Assembly (NCBI GenBank): GCA_938036835.1
Contig: CALHWB010000007.1
Location: 1 to 19,365, forward strand
Length of the DNA stretch: 19,365 nucleotides
DNA from: an uncultured Propionibacterium sp.
GTDB taxonomy: Bacteria; Actinomycetota; Actinomycetes; Propionibacteriales; Propionibacteriaceae
Direction of reading: 5' to 3'
The notes below the pieces were generated by a model that was not told the DNA's origin, ran no database searches, and saw only the letters and a list, made by a program, of their open reading frames with translations. The stretch's first letter is position 1. Every line of letters begins with the position of its first letter. The translations under genes were made by a program, and so were the position numbers. Positions 1-7,698 of the stretch are shown here, in pieces.

Positions 1-20
1 TCCCCGGCCGCTCCGCCCGC

Positions 21-1409
21 TCAGGCCGGGCCGCGATCGGCGGCCGGCTGGCGCGCGGTGCCACGGTCGAAGGCATCGGCCCGGGAGCGGCTCAGCAGCC
101 AGAACAGCCCCGCCAGGCACCCGAACCAGCAGCCCATGGCCAGCATGATCGGGCGCGAGAAGCCATCCGGGGGCAGCAGCAGGGCCCCCAACACCGTGCC
201 CAGCACCACGCCGAGATTGTTGCCGATGTCGTAGATCACCATCACCCGTCCGCGGGCCGCGTCGGCGACGTGGGCCTGCACCACCGCATCGGCGCAGATC
301 TTCACCGATTGCGCGCAAAGCCCCAGCAGCAGGGCGGCCGCCAGCAGGGCGGGCGGCGTGAGCAGCGCGGCGGGGAAGAAATGCAGGAGCCCGGACAGGC
401 CTAGGGCGGCCAGGATCGTGGCCCGCACCCCGAAGCGTCCCGAAAGCGGCAGCGCGATCAGCCCGGAGGCGGCATACCCGACACCCGAGGCGAGGAACCA
501 GGCCCCCATGGCCACCATCGCCCGGGGCAACTGGCTGGCGTCGTAGAAATGCTGCCGGTAGAGCAGGACGACCATGCACATCAACAGCCCGTAGGCCAGC
601 CGGGCTCCGCAGACCATGCCGATGGCCGATCCCGCCACCGGCCGGCGGCGCAAGGTTCCGAAGGCGGTAGAGAAACCGCTCAACGCGGTTCGCCAACGCA
701 GCACGGAGCGTTCCCGGGGGCCCAGCTGTTCCCGGCCGAAACCGCGGGCCAAACCCACACCCACCAGAAAACCCAGCGCAGCCAGGCTGAAGACCAGCGC
801 ATCGGCCAGCGGGGCACCCAGCAGTTCCCCGGTGGTCAGCCGGATCAGGCCGGCCACCGAACCACCGATGGTGGCCGAGATGGGGCCGATCATCGGGCAG
901 ACCGCGGCCGCGTCCAGGTATTGGTCGGCGGCCACGGTGAATGGCATGCCGGCGCCGAGGGCGGCCAGTTGCAGCCGGTTCAGGCTGAGGGCCGCCAGCA
1001 GCAGCACGTAAAGCCAGGGCTGCCAGGCGCCGGAGACCCGGGCGCCGCCCACCAGGAGAGCCATGGCGACCGCCAATCCCAGCCGCACCAGGTCGCAGAC
1101 GATCACGATGCGTTGCCGGGCGAACCTATCCAGGATGGGGCTGATGAGGGGCCCCACTACCGAGAACGGCAGTATCGCCAATGCGATCACGGTTGCGATC
1201 GCCCAGGCGTTGGGTTGATTCTGCGGGTTGAACAGCACATAGGACGCCATACCCACCTGGATCACCGCGTCCGCGCCCTGAGTGGGCACGCGGACACCCA
1301 CCAGCCGGCGGAAATCGCGTTGGCGCAGCAGCCAGCCGAGCCGTCTGAAGGCATCCATAACGGGCAATGCTAGGTCCAACGGGCGGGTTGACCGCAACAT
1401 GCACCGCAT
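21..1409 (-). CDS. MFS transporter (major facilitator superfamily permease)
   Basis: A polytopic permease of 462 residues from the farthest start, the usual size for a 12-helix MFS protein. Hydrophobic segments run through the whole chain. There is a basic loop after the second pair of helices (LDRFARQRIV), where MFS proteins carry their cytoplasmic signature, and a polar central loop (about 225-250) splits the two six-helix halves. No residue points to a substrate; drug or metabolite efflux is only a family-level guess. Start choice is open. ATG at 1409 follows a TAGCGT box by 9 nt, while ATG at 1358 (MDAFRRLGW) gives a more typical MFS N-terminus. Neither has a clear ribosome binding site. 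It diverges from the gene at 1452 and shares its promoter region. Confidence 0.85.
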   Translation of the reverse strand: MRCMLRSTRPLDLALPVMDAFRRLGWLLRQRDFRRLVGVRVPTQGADAVIQVGMASYVLFNPQNQPNAWAIATVIALAILPFSVVGPLISPILDRFARQRIVIVCDLVRLGLAVAMALLVGGARVSGAWQPWLYVLLLAALSLNRLQLAALGAGMPFTVAADQYLDAAAVCPMIGPISATIGGSVAGLIRLTTGELLGAPLADALVFSLAALGFLVGVGLARGFGREQLGPRERSVLRWRTALSGFSTAFGTLRRRPVAGSAIGMVCGARLAYGLLMCMVVLLYRQHFYDASQLPRAMVAMGAWFLASGVGYAASGLIALPLSGRFGVRATILAALGLSGLLHFFPAALLTPPALLAAALLLGLCAQSVKICADAVVQAHVADAARGRVMVIYDIGNNLGVVLGTVLGALLLPPDGFSRPIMLAMGCWFGCLAGLFWLLSRSRADAFDRGTARQPAADRGPA

Positions 1410-1418
1410 CTAGCCGGT

Positions 1419-1444
1419 ACGCTATAGCTATTCCCAACGGAGGG
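1419..1444. promoter_or_regulatory. Overlapping divergent promoter around GCTATAGC, with RBS for the plus-strand gene
   Basis: The 8-bp palindrome GCTATAGC at 1421-1428 gives a TATAGC-type -10 hexamer on both strands: TAGCGT or TATAGC towards the MFS gene, TATAGC towards the gene at 1452. GGAGGG at 1439-1444 is a good Shine-Dalgarno site, 7 nt before ATG 1452. No convincing -35 box is visible on either side. Confidence 0.4.
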
Positions 1445-1451
1445 ACTCTTG

Positions 1452-1901
1452 ATGAGCCACGAGAACGTGCCCCGCGCGCCGGTCGCTGCCCCGCGAGCCG
1501 GCCGATGCGCGAACGCCATGCAGCGTCTGCAGATAGCCCAGCGTTCCGCCGAGCAGGAGGCCAGGCGAGCCCAGGAACTGATCGGGCAATTCATCCGCCA
1601 GGCCACGGAGCTCGGCATCCAACCCGAGCCCCTGCGGGTGCAGCTGTCCGATGGCAGCACCGCACGGACCGACCGAAGGGGCTGGTATATCAAACGCAAC
1701 CGCACCGTGGCCATCGGATCCGACGGCGGCTACTACATTTGCATCATGGCCGGCGGGTTGAAGGAACGGATCACCGGTGTTCGCCTCAAACCCAGCCGAC
1801 CCGAACTGCGGGTGAGCCGCGGGGGCCGGGACGGCGAGACCGGGGACCTGGCGGACTTTCTGATCCGGCGGCTTCGCGACTATGCCGCCGGATCGGAGTG
1901 A
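1452..1901 (+). CDS. Small protein of unknown function
   Basis: I do not recognise the family. The start is ATG at 1452, set by GGAGGG 7 nt upstream; an adjoining TTG at 1449 is in frame but less likely. The product has 149 residues, no signal peptide and no membrane helix, so it should be cytosolic. Residues 24-53 are Gln/Glu/Arg/Ala-rich and could form an amphipathic helix or short coiled coil. Residues 60-148 look like a small mixed alpha/beta domain with Gly turns (SDGST, GSDGG), aromatic strands (GWYIKR, YYICIM), and a closing helix (LADFLIRRLRDYA). A 14-bp stem-loop lies 56 nt after the stop. It diverges from the MFS gene, but no functional link can be shown. Confidence 0.7.
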   Translation: MSHENVPRAPVAAPRAGRCANAMQRLQIAQRSAEQEARRAQELIGQFIRQATELGIQPEPLRVQLSDGSTARTDRRGWYIKRNRTVAIGSDGGYYICIMAGGLKERITGVRLKPSRPELRVSRGGRDGETGDLADFLIRRLRDYAAGSE

Positions 1902-1956
1902 GGCTCGCGAGAACAAAACGGGCCGCGGATATCGGCGGTATGAGCTTGGTTTGACA

Positions 1957-1992
1957 CCAGGGGGCTGCTGGTCACCCCCAGCAACCCCCTGG
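1957..1992 (+). terminator. Strong stem-loop, probable terminator of the gene at 1452
   Basis: CCAGGGGG (1957-1964) pairs with CCCCCTGG (1985-1992). After one C/A mismatch, TGCTGG (1966-1971) pairs with CCAGCA (1978-1983), leaving a 6-nt loop. No T-run follows, so it would be a U-less terminator, of the kind proposed in actinobacteria. A perfect TTGACA (1951-1956) abuts the left arm, but no -10 sits at the right spacing. Confidence 0.5.
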
Positions 1993-2049
1993 GCCATTGC
2001 TTGCAGGCTACGCCCTCCCGGGTTCTGCCGGAAATTGCGTGGAAACGTG

Positions 2050-2078
2050 TTGCCCACTCGTTATGGTTCCGTTATCGT
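2050..2078 (+). promoter_or_regulatory. Candidate promoter for the first TRAP binding-protein gene
   Basis: TTGCCC (2050-2055), a 17-nt spacer and TATCGT (2073-2078) match the usual -35/-10 layout. It would leave a leader of about 195 nt before the start at 2280. The leader shows no riboswitch that I recognise. Confidence 0.35.
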
Positions 2079-2279
2079 AACTCGGTTCGGCCCACGGCCG
2101 GCCGGGATGGCTTGCCGGTGCGGTCCGGCTGGCTCGCTCGGCCGGCCGGCCAACGGCTCCTGGGCTGGCTGGACGCGCAACTGGGCGTCGACCAGACTCA
2201 AGACAGGCACCGTCGTGCGCCCGGTGCGGGATCGATCTGGTGGGCGGCGGGATAGGGACTCAAGGGAAGGAATCCTGCT

Positions 2280-3308
2280 ATGAAACTGTCCAAGCTGATG
2301 GCGGCCGCGACGGTCGGTCTCGTTTCGCTCGCGCTAGCCGCCTGCGGTGGTTCCGGGGCCGGCGGCGGCGGCAAGACCGAGTTTAAGCTGGCCTTCAACC
2401 AGACCGAGGAGCATCCGCAGTATGCCGCCGGTGTCGAGTTCGGCAAACGACTTGAGCAGGCCACCGGCGGGCGCTATTCGATTCGGGTCTATCCGAACGA
2501 GCAGCTGGGTGGCCAGGCCGATGTGATCCAGAACCTCTCCGACGGCACGGTGGAGATGATGTGGGTCGGCGGGCCGGTGCTGGAAAGCTACAATAAGGAC
2601 TTCGCGGTCTTCAACCTGCCCTATGTGTTCGACTCGGTCGAGGCGCAGGGCGCGATCCTGTCCGACACCGGGCTGCTCGGCGGGCTATACGCCTCCATCG
2701 AGGAAAGCAAACGGATCACGGTGCTGGCCGGTGTGCACGCCGGCGTGCGCAATGTCTACAACTCGAAGCACGCGATCCGCACCCCGGAGGACCTCAAGGG
2801 CCTCAAGATTCGCGTCCAGCAGTCCGATTCGCAGGTCAAGATGATCGAGGCAATGGGTGCGGTCGCCTCGCCGATGAACAACGGCGAGGTCTATGCGGCC
2901 TTGCAGGGTGGGGTGCTCGATGGTGCGGAGAACAATGAGGTGACCTGGGACGCCCTGAAGCAATCCGAGATCGCCAAGTACTACTCCTACACTCGCCATC
3001 TGATGATTCCGGACTATCTGCTGATCAGCACCAAGACTCTCAAGGCCATGTCCGAGGAGGATCGCAATGCTTTGCTGGAACTCGTTCCCCAGATACAGCA
3101 GGTGGCCAACGACGGTTTCGCGGCATTCACCGAGAAGTCGATAGCGAACGCCGAATCGATCGGTTGCGAATTCAATGACGATGTCGATATCGCCGCCTTC
3201 AAGGAGCGTGTCAAGCCGCTGATTGAGTCCACGGTGAATGAGAACGACGTTCGTAAGGCGCTTTACGCCGCGATTCAGGAGGCCAATCGGGCGCATCCGG
3301 CCAAATAG
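2280..3308 (+). CDS. TRAP transporter substrate-binding lipoprotein (DctP family), copy 1
   Basis: Extracytoplasmic solute receptor of a tripartite ATP-independent periplasmic (TRAP) transporter. These proteins bind carboxylates or sugar acids and hand them to the DctQM membrane pair. The 342-residue chain starts with a lipoprotein signal peptide (basic MKLSK, hydrophobic core, lipobox LALA-AC, Cys22) and a Gly-rich linker, so the protein should be anchored outside the membrane. Family marks are GVRNVYN (155-161), LKGLKIRVQQSD (172-183) whose Arg178 matches the usual carboxylate-binding Arg, and GVLDGAENNE (211-220). ATG 2280 follows a purine-rich AAGGGAAGGAA. A paralog begins at 3677. A stem-loop at 3402-3433 and a separate promoter suggest this copy is transcribed alone. 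Substrate unknown. Confidence 0.95.
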   Translation: MKLSKLMAAATVGLVSLALAACGGSGAGGGGKTEFKLAFNQTEEHPQYAAGVEFGKRLEQATGGRYSIRVYPNEQLGGQADVIQNLSDGTVEMMWVGGPVLESYNKDFAVFNLPYVFDSVEAQGAILSDTGLLGGLYASIEESKRITVLAGVHAGVRNVYNSKHAIRTPEDLKGLKIRVQQSDSQVKMIEAMGAVASPMNNGEVYAALQGGVLDGAENNEVTWDALKQSEIAKYYSYTRHLMIPDYLLISTKTLKAMSEEDRNALLELVPQIQQVANDGFAAFTEKSIANAESIGCEFNDDVDIAAFKERVKPLIESTVNENDVRKALYAAIQEANRAHPAK

Positions 3309-3401
3309 CCTATCGGCCTCGGCGGCTGGGGCGGCCCCGGTGCTGCTCGGCGGCTGCGGGGTGCCGGCCGCGCCCACCGCCGGCGGCGGCCGGGGGCGGT
3401 T

Positions 3402-3433
3402 GCCGATGGCGTCCCGGCATTGGGGCCATCGGC
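3402..3433 (+). terminator. Stem-loop, candidate terminator after TRAP binding protein 1
   Basis: GCCGATGGC (3402-3410) and GCCATCGGC (3425-3433) form a perfect 9-bp stem with a 14-nt loop, about 95 nt after the stop codon. No T-run follows. Confidence 0.4.
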
Positions 3434-3501
3434 CCGCCCGGCCCGCGCCGCCTGGAATAGTCACAATAAGGTCACCTTTGTTGCTTAATTGCCAGAGTGT
3501 C

Positions 3502-3531
3502 TTGACCCTGACCAGAGCCGGTTTCTAGACT
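3502..3531 (+). promoter_or_regulatory. Promoter of the TRAP operon (second binding protein onwards)
   Basis: TTGACC (3502-3507), an 18-nt spacer and TAGACT (3526-3531) form the best-looking housekeeping-type promoter in this part of the window. The predicted start is near 3538, giving a leader of about 140 nt. The palindrome at 3539-3565 lies exactly at that start. Confidence 0.55.
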
Positions 3532-3538
3532 CAAATCC

Positions 3539-3565
3539 GTCAAGTTGAACAGCGTTCGGTTTGAC
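3539..3565. promoter_or_regulatory. 27-bp interrupted palindrome at the predicted transcription start
   Basis: The pattern is GTCAA-N3-GAAC-N3-GTTC-N3-TTGAC, with both the outer and inner arms perfectly inverted. Placed directly after the -10 box, it would suit a repressor operator, and the IclR-type regulator encoded in the same block is the obvious candidate. As RNA, the three N3 pairs would be G-U wobbles, so it could instead be a 12-bp stem protecting the 5' end. Confidence 0.5.
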
Positions 3566-3676
3566 GCACGGTCGAGATAACGAGGCCCCGGCCCGGCTAA
3601 CCCGCCGGCCGCGCAGCACTCAGGAAGCGCCGATGGCTCGTCGAGCCAGGTTGCGTGCCAAGGAGGTACCACTCGC

Positions 3677-4696
3677 ATGAAGTTGTCCAAGGTCGTTCTT
3701 ACCGGCGCCGTCGGTTTGGTCTGTTTGGCTCTGACCGCTTGCGGCGGTTCGAGTTCTGGCGGTGGCCAGAAGACGGTCTGGAAACTGGCCTTCAACCAAA
3801 CCGAACAGCATCCCCAGTACCTGGCGGGGGTCGAACTCGGCAAGCGCCTCGAAGAAGCCACCAACGGGCGCTACTCGATCCAGGTCTACGCCAACGAGCA
3901 ACTGGGCACGCAGTCCGATGTGATCCAGAATGTGTCCAACGGCACCGTTCAGATGATGTACGTCGGCGGCCCGGTCATGGAGGGCTTCAACAAGGACTTC
4001 GTTGTCTACAACCTGCCCTATATGTTCGATTCGATCAAGGCCCAGCAGGCCGTTTTCCGGGACGCCGAACTAAACGCCGAACTGTTTTCCTCGGTGGAAG
4101 ACAAGAACATCACCGTGCTGGCCGCGTTGCACGCTGGCGTGCGCAATGTCTACAACAGCGTCCGGCCGATCAAGAGCCCCGACGACCTGAAGGGCCTCAA
4201 GATCCGCGTCCAGCAGTCCGATTCGCAGGTCAAGATGATCGAGTCGATGGGTGCGGTGGCCTCGCCGATGGGCCAGGGCGACGTCTACTCCGCGTTGCAG
4301 GGCGGAGTCCTGGACGGTGCGGAGAACAACGAGACCGTGTTCAACGCTCTCAAACATGACGAGGTCGCCAAATACTATTCGTATACCAAGCACCTGATGA
4401 TCCCCGACTACATGCTGATCAGCACCAAGGCGCTGCAAGGCATGTCCAAGGAGGACCGTGAGGCGTTCCTGGCGCTCATTCCCGATATCCAAGACATGGC
4501 CGATGAGGGCTTCGTGAAATTCGCCGAGGAATCCAAGGCCAAGTCCGAGGCCGCCGGTGCCCAGTTCAATGAAGACGCCGACACCGCCGCCTTCAAGGCC
4601 CTGGTGCAGCCCCTGGTGGAAACCTCGGTCGGCGAGAACGATCTGCGCAAGAAGCTCTACGAGGCAATTCAGCAAGCCAACGACGAGAACAAGTAA
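3677..4696 (+). CDS. TRAP transporter substrate-binding lipoprotein (DctP family), copy 2
   Basis: Paralog of the protein at 2280, of 339 residues and alignable along its whole length, with about two-thirds identical residues by eye. It has the same lipoprotein signal layout (MKLSK, lipobox LALT-AC, Cys22), the binding Arg177 in LKGLKIRVQQSD, and GVLDGAENNE. ATG 3677 is set by AAGGAGGT (3660-3667) 9 nt upstream. The small TRAP subunit starts 67 nt after the stop and the large subunit follows, so this is the operonic receptor of the system. The two copies share the strands around the binding Arg and differ more in helices and at the C-terminus. They may therefore bind the same class of ligand with different preference. 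Ligand unknown; a sugar acid is inferred from the neighbouring dehydrogenase. Confidence 0.95.
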   Translation: MKLSKVVLTGAVGLVCLALTACGGSSSGGGQKTVWKLAFNQTEQHPQYLAGVELGKRLEEATNGRYSIQVYANEQLGTQSDVIQNVSNGTVQMMYVGGPVMEGFNKDFVVYNLPYMFDSIKAQQAVFRDAELNAELFSSVEDKNITVLAALHAGVRNVYNSVRPIKSPDDLKGLKIRVQQSDSQVKMIESMGAVASPMGQGDVYSALQGGVLDGAENNETVFNALKHDEVAKYYSYTKHLMIPDYMLISTKALQGMSKEDREAFLALIPDIQDMADEGFVKFAEESKAKSEAAGAQFNEDADTAAFKALVQPLVETSVGENDLRKKLYEAIQQANDENK

Positions 4697-4763
4697 AACC
4701 GGCCCACATCCGCGGGTCCGTTCCCCCCTGGCCCAAACTCTGAAAATGTGAGGCTCTGAATTC

Positions 4764-5294
4764 ATGAAAGCGGTGAATGCGATCCGGCGGGTGCTGGACG
4801 CCCTGCTGCGCTGGTTCTGTATCAGCTTGTTCGTGGTGTTGGTGGCGCTGGTGGTCTTCCAGGTGGTGGCCCGGTTCACGGTCGGCGGCAATGCCTGGAC
4901 CGAGGCCATGGCGCGCATCGTGTTCATCTGGCAAGGCATCGTGGGGGCCGCATATGTCATCGGTGAGAACGACGATGTGGCCATCGACTTCCTGGTCCGC
5001 AAATTCCCCCCGGCGCTGGTGAAATTATTCGAGGTGCTGGCCCATGCCATTGTCGGTGGTTTCGCGCTGTGGGTGATGGTGCTGGGCGGTTGGGAACTGG
5101 CCAGCTCGGCCTTCGACCAAACCGTGGAACTGCTGCCCTTCTCTCAGGGCATGCTCTACACGATCCTGCCGGTCAGCGGAGTGCTGATCGCGAGCTACTC
5201 GATTTTGCACATCGTCAAGACGCTGACCACCGAGGTCAAGGCGATCGCCGAGGAAGACATCGACATTTCGAGCCTGATGGACGAGGGCATCTGA
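4764..5294 (+). CDS. TRAP transporter small permease subunit (DctQ family)
   Basis: The 176-residue membrane protein has four predicted helices (about 17-38, 52-70, 86-110, 125-150), the standard DctQ plan. The segment VVFQVVARFTVGG followed by WTEAMARIVFIW is typical of the family, whose subunit forms the scaffold beside the large permease and helps couple the binding protein to it. ATG 4764 has only a weak purine-rich upstream stretch. The stop at 5292-5294 is one base from the ATG of the large subunit, so the two are probably translated together. The C-terminus is acidic (AEEDIDISSLMDEG) and should lie in the cytoplasm. Confidence 0.93.
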   Translation: MKAVNAIRRVLDALLRWFCISLFVVLVALVVFQVVARFTVGGNAWTEAMARIVFIWQGIVGAAYVIGENDDVAIDFLVRKFPPALVKLFEVLAHAIVGGFALWVMVLGGWELASSAFDQTVELLPFSQGMLYTILPVSGVLIASYSILHIVKTLTTEVKAIAEEDIDISSLMDEGI

Positions 5295-5295
5295 T

Positions 5296-6630
5296 ATGAC
5301 TGACGCGGCATTGGTGGCCCTCATCCTGGTCGGGGGCATGTTCATCCTGATGGCGATCGGGGTTTCGGTTTCGATCTCGATCGGCCTGCCCTCCGCCATC
5401 TGCCTGGTCATCCTGATGGGCCACGATTCGGGCCTGTTCACCTCGGCCCAGAAGATCTACAACGGCATCGACTCCTTCCCGTTGCTGGCCATTCCCCTGT
5501 TCGTGCTGGCCGGCGCGATCATGAACCAGGGCGGTATCGCGTCCCGGCTGATCGACCTGGCCAAGGCGCTCACCGGCCCGTTGCCCGCCTCGCTAGCCCA
5601 CACGAATGTGCTGGCCAACATGCTGTTCGGTGCCATCTCGGGCTCGGCCCTGGCTGGCGCCTCGGCCGTGGGCGCCATCATGAGCCCCGAGGAGGAAAAG
5701 GACGGCTACGACATGAGCTTCGCGGCCGCAGTCAATATCGCCTCGGCCCCCGCCGGCATGCTGATCCCGCCGTCCAACACCACCATCGTCTACGCCCTGG
5801 TCTCCCAGGCCTCGGTGGGCGCGCTGTTCCTCGCCGGCTACATACCGGGCATCCTATGGGGGCTGACCTGCATGGCCATGGTCTTCTGGTACTCCCGCAA
5901 ACACCCCAATCTGAAGGGGCCCGGTTTTCCCCCGCTCAGGCAGATCCTGCGCTCGGCCTGGCGGGCGATCCCCAGCCTCGGGCTGATCGTGGTGGTCATC
6001 GTCGGCATCGTCGGCATTCCCGGGCTGTTCAAGGCGATCTTCACCGCCACCGAAGGGGCAGCGGTCGCGGTGGTCTATGCGCTGGTGCTGTCGTTCATCT
6101 ATCGCACCATCAAACCCGGCGACCTGCCCCGGATCCTGCTGTCGGCGACCCGGACCAGCTCGGTGGTGATCTTCCTGATCGGCCTGTCGTCGATCATGAG
6201 CTATGCGATGACCTTCTCCAACATCCCCCGGCTGATCGGGGAATGGCTGGTCTCGGTGACCGATTCGCCGGTCATGTTCCTGCTCATCATGATGGTGATC
6301 CTGTTGATCATCGGTATCCCGCTGGACGCCACCCCGGCCGTGTTGATCTTCACCCCGATCTTCCTGCCCATCGCGACCAGCGCCTACGGCATCAGCCCGG
6401 TGCACCTGGGCATGATGATGATCTTCAACATGTGCATCGCGGTCATCTCGCCGCCGTCGGCCCCGGTGCTGTTCGTCGGTGCCCGGGTGGCCGGGAAGAA
6501 GGTCGAGGAGGTCATCAAGCCGCTGATGCCGTTCTTCGTGGCATTGATCGTGATGCTGCTGGTGATCCAGTATGTGCCGGCGCTGTCCCTCGCGCTGCCC
6601 AGGGCGGCCGGCCTGATCTCCGGCGGCTGA
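5296..6630 (+). CDS. TRAP transporter large permease subunit (DctM family)
   Basis: The 444-residue, roughly 12-helix transport subunit drives sodium- or proton-coupled import of the ligand delivered by the binding protein. Recognisable family stretches are FPLLAIPLFVLAGAIMN (61-77), FGAISGSALAGASAVGAIM (111-129), the loop SAPAGMLIPPSN (150-161), and a second inverted-repeat hairpin with GIPLDATPAVLIFTPIFLPI around residue 345. Its length matches the family's usual 425-445. It starts one base after the DctQ stop. The dehydrogenase gene follows 40 nt later on the same strand, so all five genes from 3677 to 8508 are likely one transcript. Confidence 0.95.
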   Translation: MTDAALVALILVGGMFILMAIGVSVSISIGLPSAICLVILMGHDSGLFTSAQKIYNGIDSFPLLAIPLFVLAGAIMNQGGIASRLIDLAKALTGPLPASLAHTNVLANMLFGAISGSALAGASAVGAIMSPEEEKDGYDMSFAAAVNIASAPAGMLIPPSNTTIVYALVSQASVGALFLAGYIPGILWGLTCMAMVFWYSRKHPNLKGPGFPPLRQILRSAWRAIPSLGLIVVVIVGIVGIPGLFKAIFTATEGAAVAVVYALVLSFIYRTIKPGDLPRILLSATRTSSVVIFLIGLSSIMSYAMTFSNIPRLIGEWLVSVTDSPVMFLLIMMVILLIIGIPLDATPAVLIFTPIFLPIATSAYGISPVHLGMMMIFNMCIAVISPPSAPVLFVGARVAGKKVEEVIKPLMPFFVALIVMLLVIQYVPALSLALPRAAGLISGG

Positions 6631-6670
6631 TCCCAATCGGCGGGCAACCCAGCAATCCTAGGAGCAAACG

Positions 6671-7687
6671 ATGAAAGCTGTTTACATCAAGGGCAAGGAA
6701 GACCTGGAACTGGCCGAGGTGCCGGTACCCGCACCCGGCCCGGGCCAGGTGCGGTTGATGGTCGATTATGTCGGCATCTGCGGCTCTGACCTGCACTATT
6801 ACTTCAACGGCGCCAACGGCACCTTCGTCGTCCGCGAGCCGCTGATCCCCGGTCACGAAATGAGCGGCCGGGTCGACCTGGATCCCGAAGGCGAATACGC
6901 CCCCGGAACCCCGGTCACCCTGCACCCGGCGACCTTCGGGCCGGACCTGCCCGGCATGGAGAAGCTACGGCATCTGCGACCGGGCGGCTCCTACCTGGGC
7001 AGTGCCTCCACCTGGCCGCACACCCAGGGTGCCATGGCCGAATACATGCTGGTGGGCCGGGAGATGCTGCGTCCGCTGCCGGCGGGGGTGCCGCTGCGCA
7101 CCGCGGCCCTGGCCGAACCCCTCGGGGTGGTGCTGCACGGCATCGGCATGGTCGGCGACCTCAGCGGCGCCGACGTCCTGGTCTCGGGCTCCGGCCCGAT
7201 CGGGCTGCTGGCCGGTTTCGCCGCCCAGCGGCATGGCGCCGCCCGCCTGACTTGTTCCGATGTGTTGGACGGGCCGCTGGACCGGGCCCGGCGGCTCGGC
7301 GCCGACGAGGTAGTCAACGTGACCCGCGATCCGCTGCCGGAGAACCGTTTCGATGTCATCCTGGAATGCTCGGCGGCCCCGCCCGCGGTGAGCGCCTGCC
7401 TGGTGGCCGCCAAACCGCGCGGCCGGATCGTCCAGGTAGGCATGTTCCCCGGCAGCCCGGTGCAGGTTACGCTGGCTGCACTGAGCCAGAAGGAACTCAC
7501 CTGGGTGGGCACCATGCGGTTTGACAACGAGGTGGACGAGGCCATCGAATTGATCGCGGCGGCTCCCGAGGTGGGGCAGGTGATCACCCATGTGCTGGGC
7601 GTCGACGACGCGCTGGCTGCGTTCACGGTTGCCAAGGACTCCCAGTCGTCCGGGAAGGTACTGATCGCCCTGCACGGCGAGTCCTGA
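6671..7687 (+). CDS. Zinc-type alcohol dehydrogenase, L-idonate 5-dehydrogenase-like
   Basis: A medium-chain dehydrogenase/reductase of 338 residues. The GICGSDLHYY motif with Cys37, GHE (His62, Glu63) and LAEPLG (Glu149) supply the catalytic zinc site. GSGPIG (173-178) starts the NAD(P)-binding Rossmann fold. The long match LHYYFNG-NGTFVVREPLIPGHE resembles L-idonate 5-dehydrogenase, which oxidises idonate to 5-ketogluconate, although the true substrate may be another sugar acid or polyol. The lobe that normally carries four structural-zinc cysteines (about 86-115) has none. AGGAG (6660-6664) lies 6 nt before ATG 6671. Its place between the TRAP permease and the IclR regulator suggests it acts on the imported compound. 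Confidence 0.85.
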   Translation: MKAVYIKGKEDLELAEVPVPAPGPGQVRLMVDYVGICGSDLHYYFNGANGTFVVREPLIPGHEMSGRVDLDPEGEYAPGTPVTLHPATFGPDLPGMEKLRHLRPGGSYLGSASTWPHTQGAMAEYMLVGREMLRPLPAGVPLRTAALAEPLGVVLHGIGMVGDLSGADVLVSGSGPIGLLAGFAAQRHGAARLTCSDVLDGPLDRARRLGADEVVNVTRDPLPENRFDVILECSAAPPAVSACLVAAKPRGRIVQVGMFPGSPVQVTLAALSQKELTWVGTMRFDNEVDEAIELIAAAPEVGQVITHVLGVDDALAAFTVAKDSQSSGKVLIALHGES

Positions 7688-7698
7688 ACCAGGCGGCG

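Larger units (their letters stand above)
1902..2279. other. Intergenic region upstream of the first TRAP binding-protein gene
   Basis: This 378-nt stretch holds no convincing gene. It contains a large stem-loop (1957-1992), a promoter candidate (2050-2078) and the ribosome binding site for the gene at 2280. Short frames here are GC-rich shadows without a start signal. Confidence 0.6.
3309..3676. other. Intergenic region between the two TRAP binding-protein genes
   Basis: This 368-nt stretch holds no credible gene. It begins very GC-rich and turns AT-richer after about 3455. It contains a stem-loop, a good promoter, a 27-bp palindrome and a strong ribosome binding site, each listed separately. 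Confidence 0.65.

Noticed and set aside
549..1373. Long plus-strand reading frame of 274 codons opposite the MFS gene
   Set aside because: It is rich in Gln/His/Arg/Gly with no hydrophobic core or start signal, as expected from the complement of a GC-rich coding strand; the MFS permease on the other strand is clear.
3238..3528. Plus-strand frame containing APVLLGGCG, which resembles a lipobox
   Set aside because: The start lies inside the end of the first binding-protein gene, no signal peptide precedes the motif and the rest is low-complexity; likely chance or at most a relic.
5854..6636. Minus-strand frame of 260 codons opposite the TRAP large subunit
   Set aside because: Almost entirely Asp/His/Gln/Arg, the complement of hydrophobic codons; no plausible protein.
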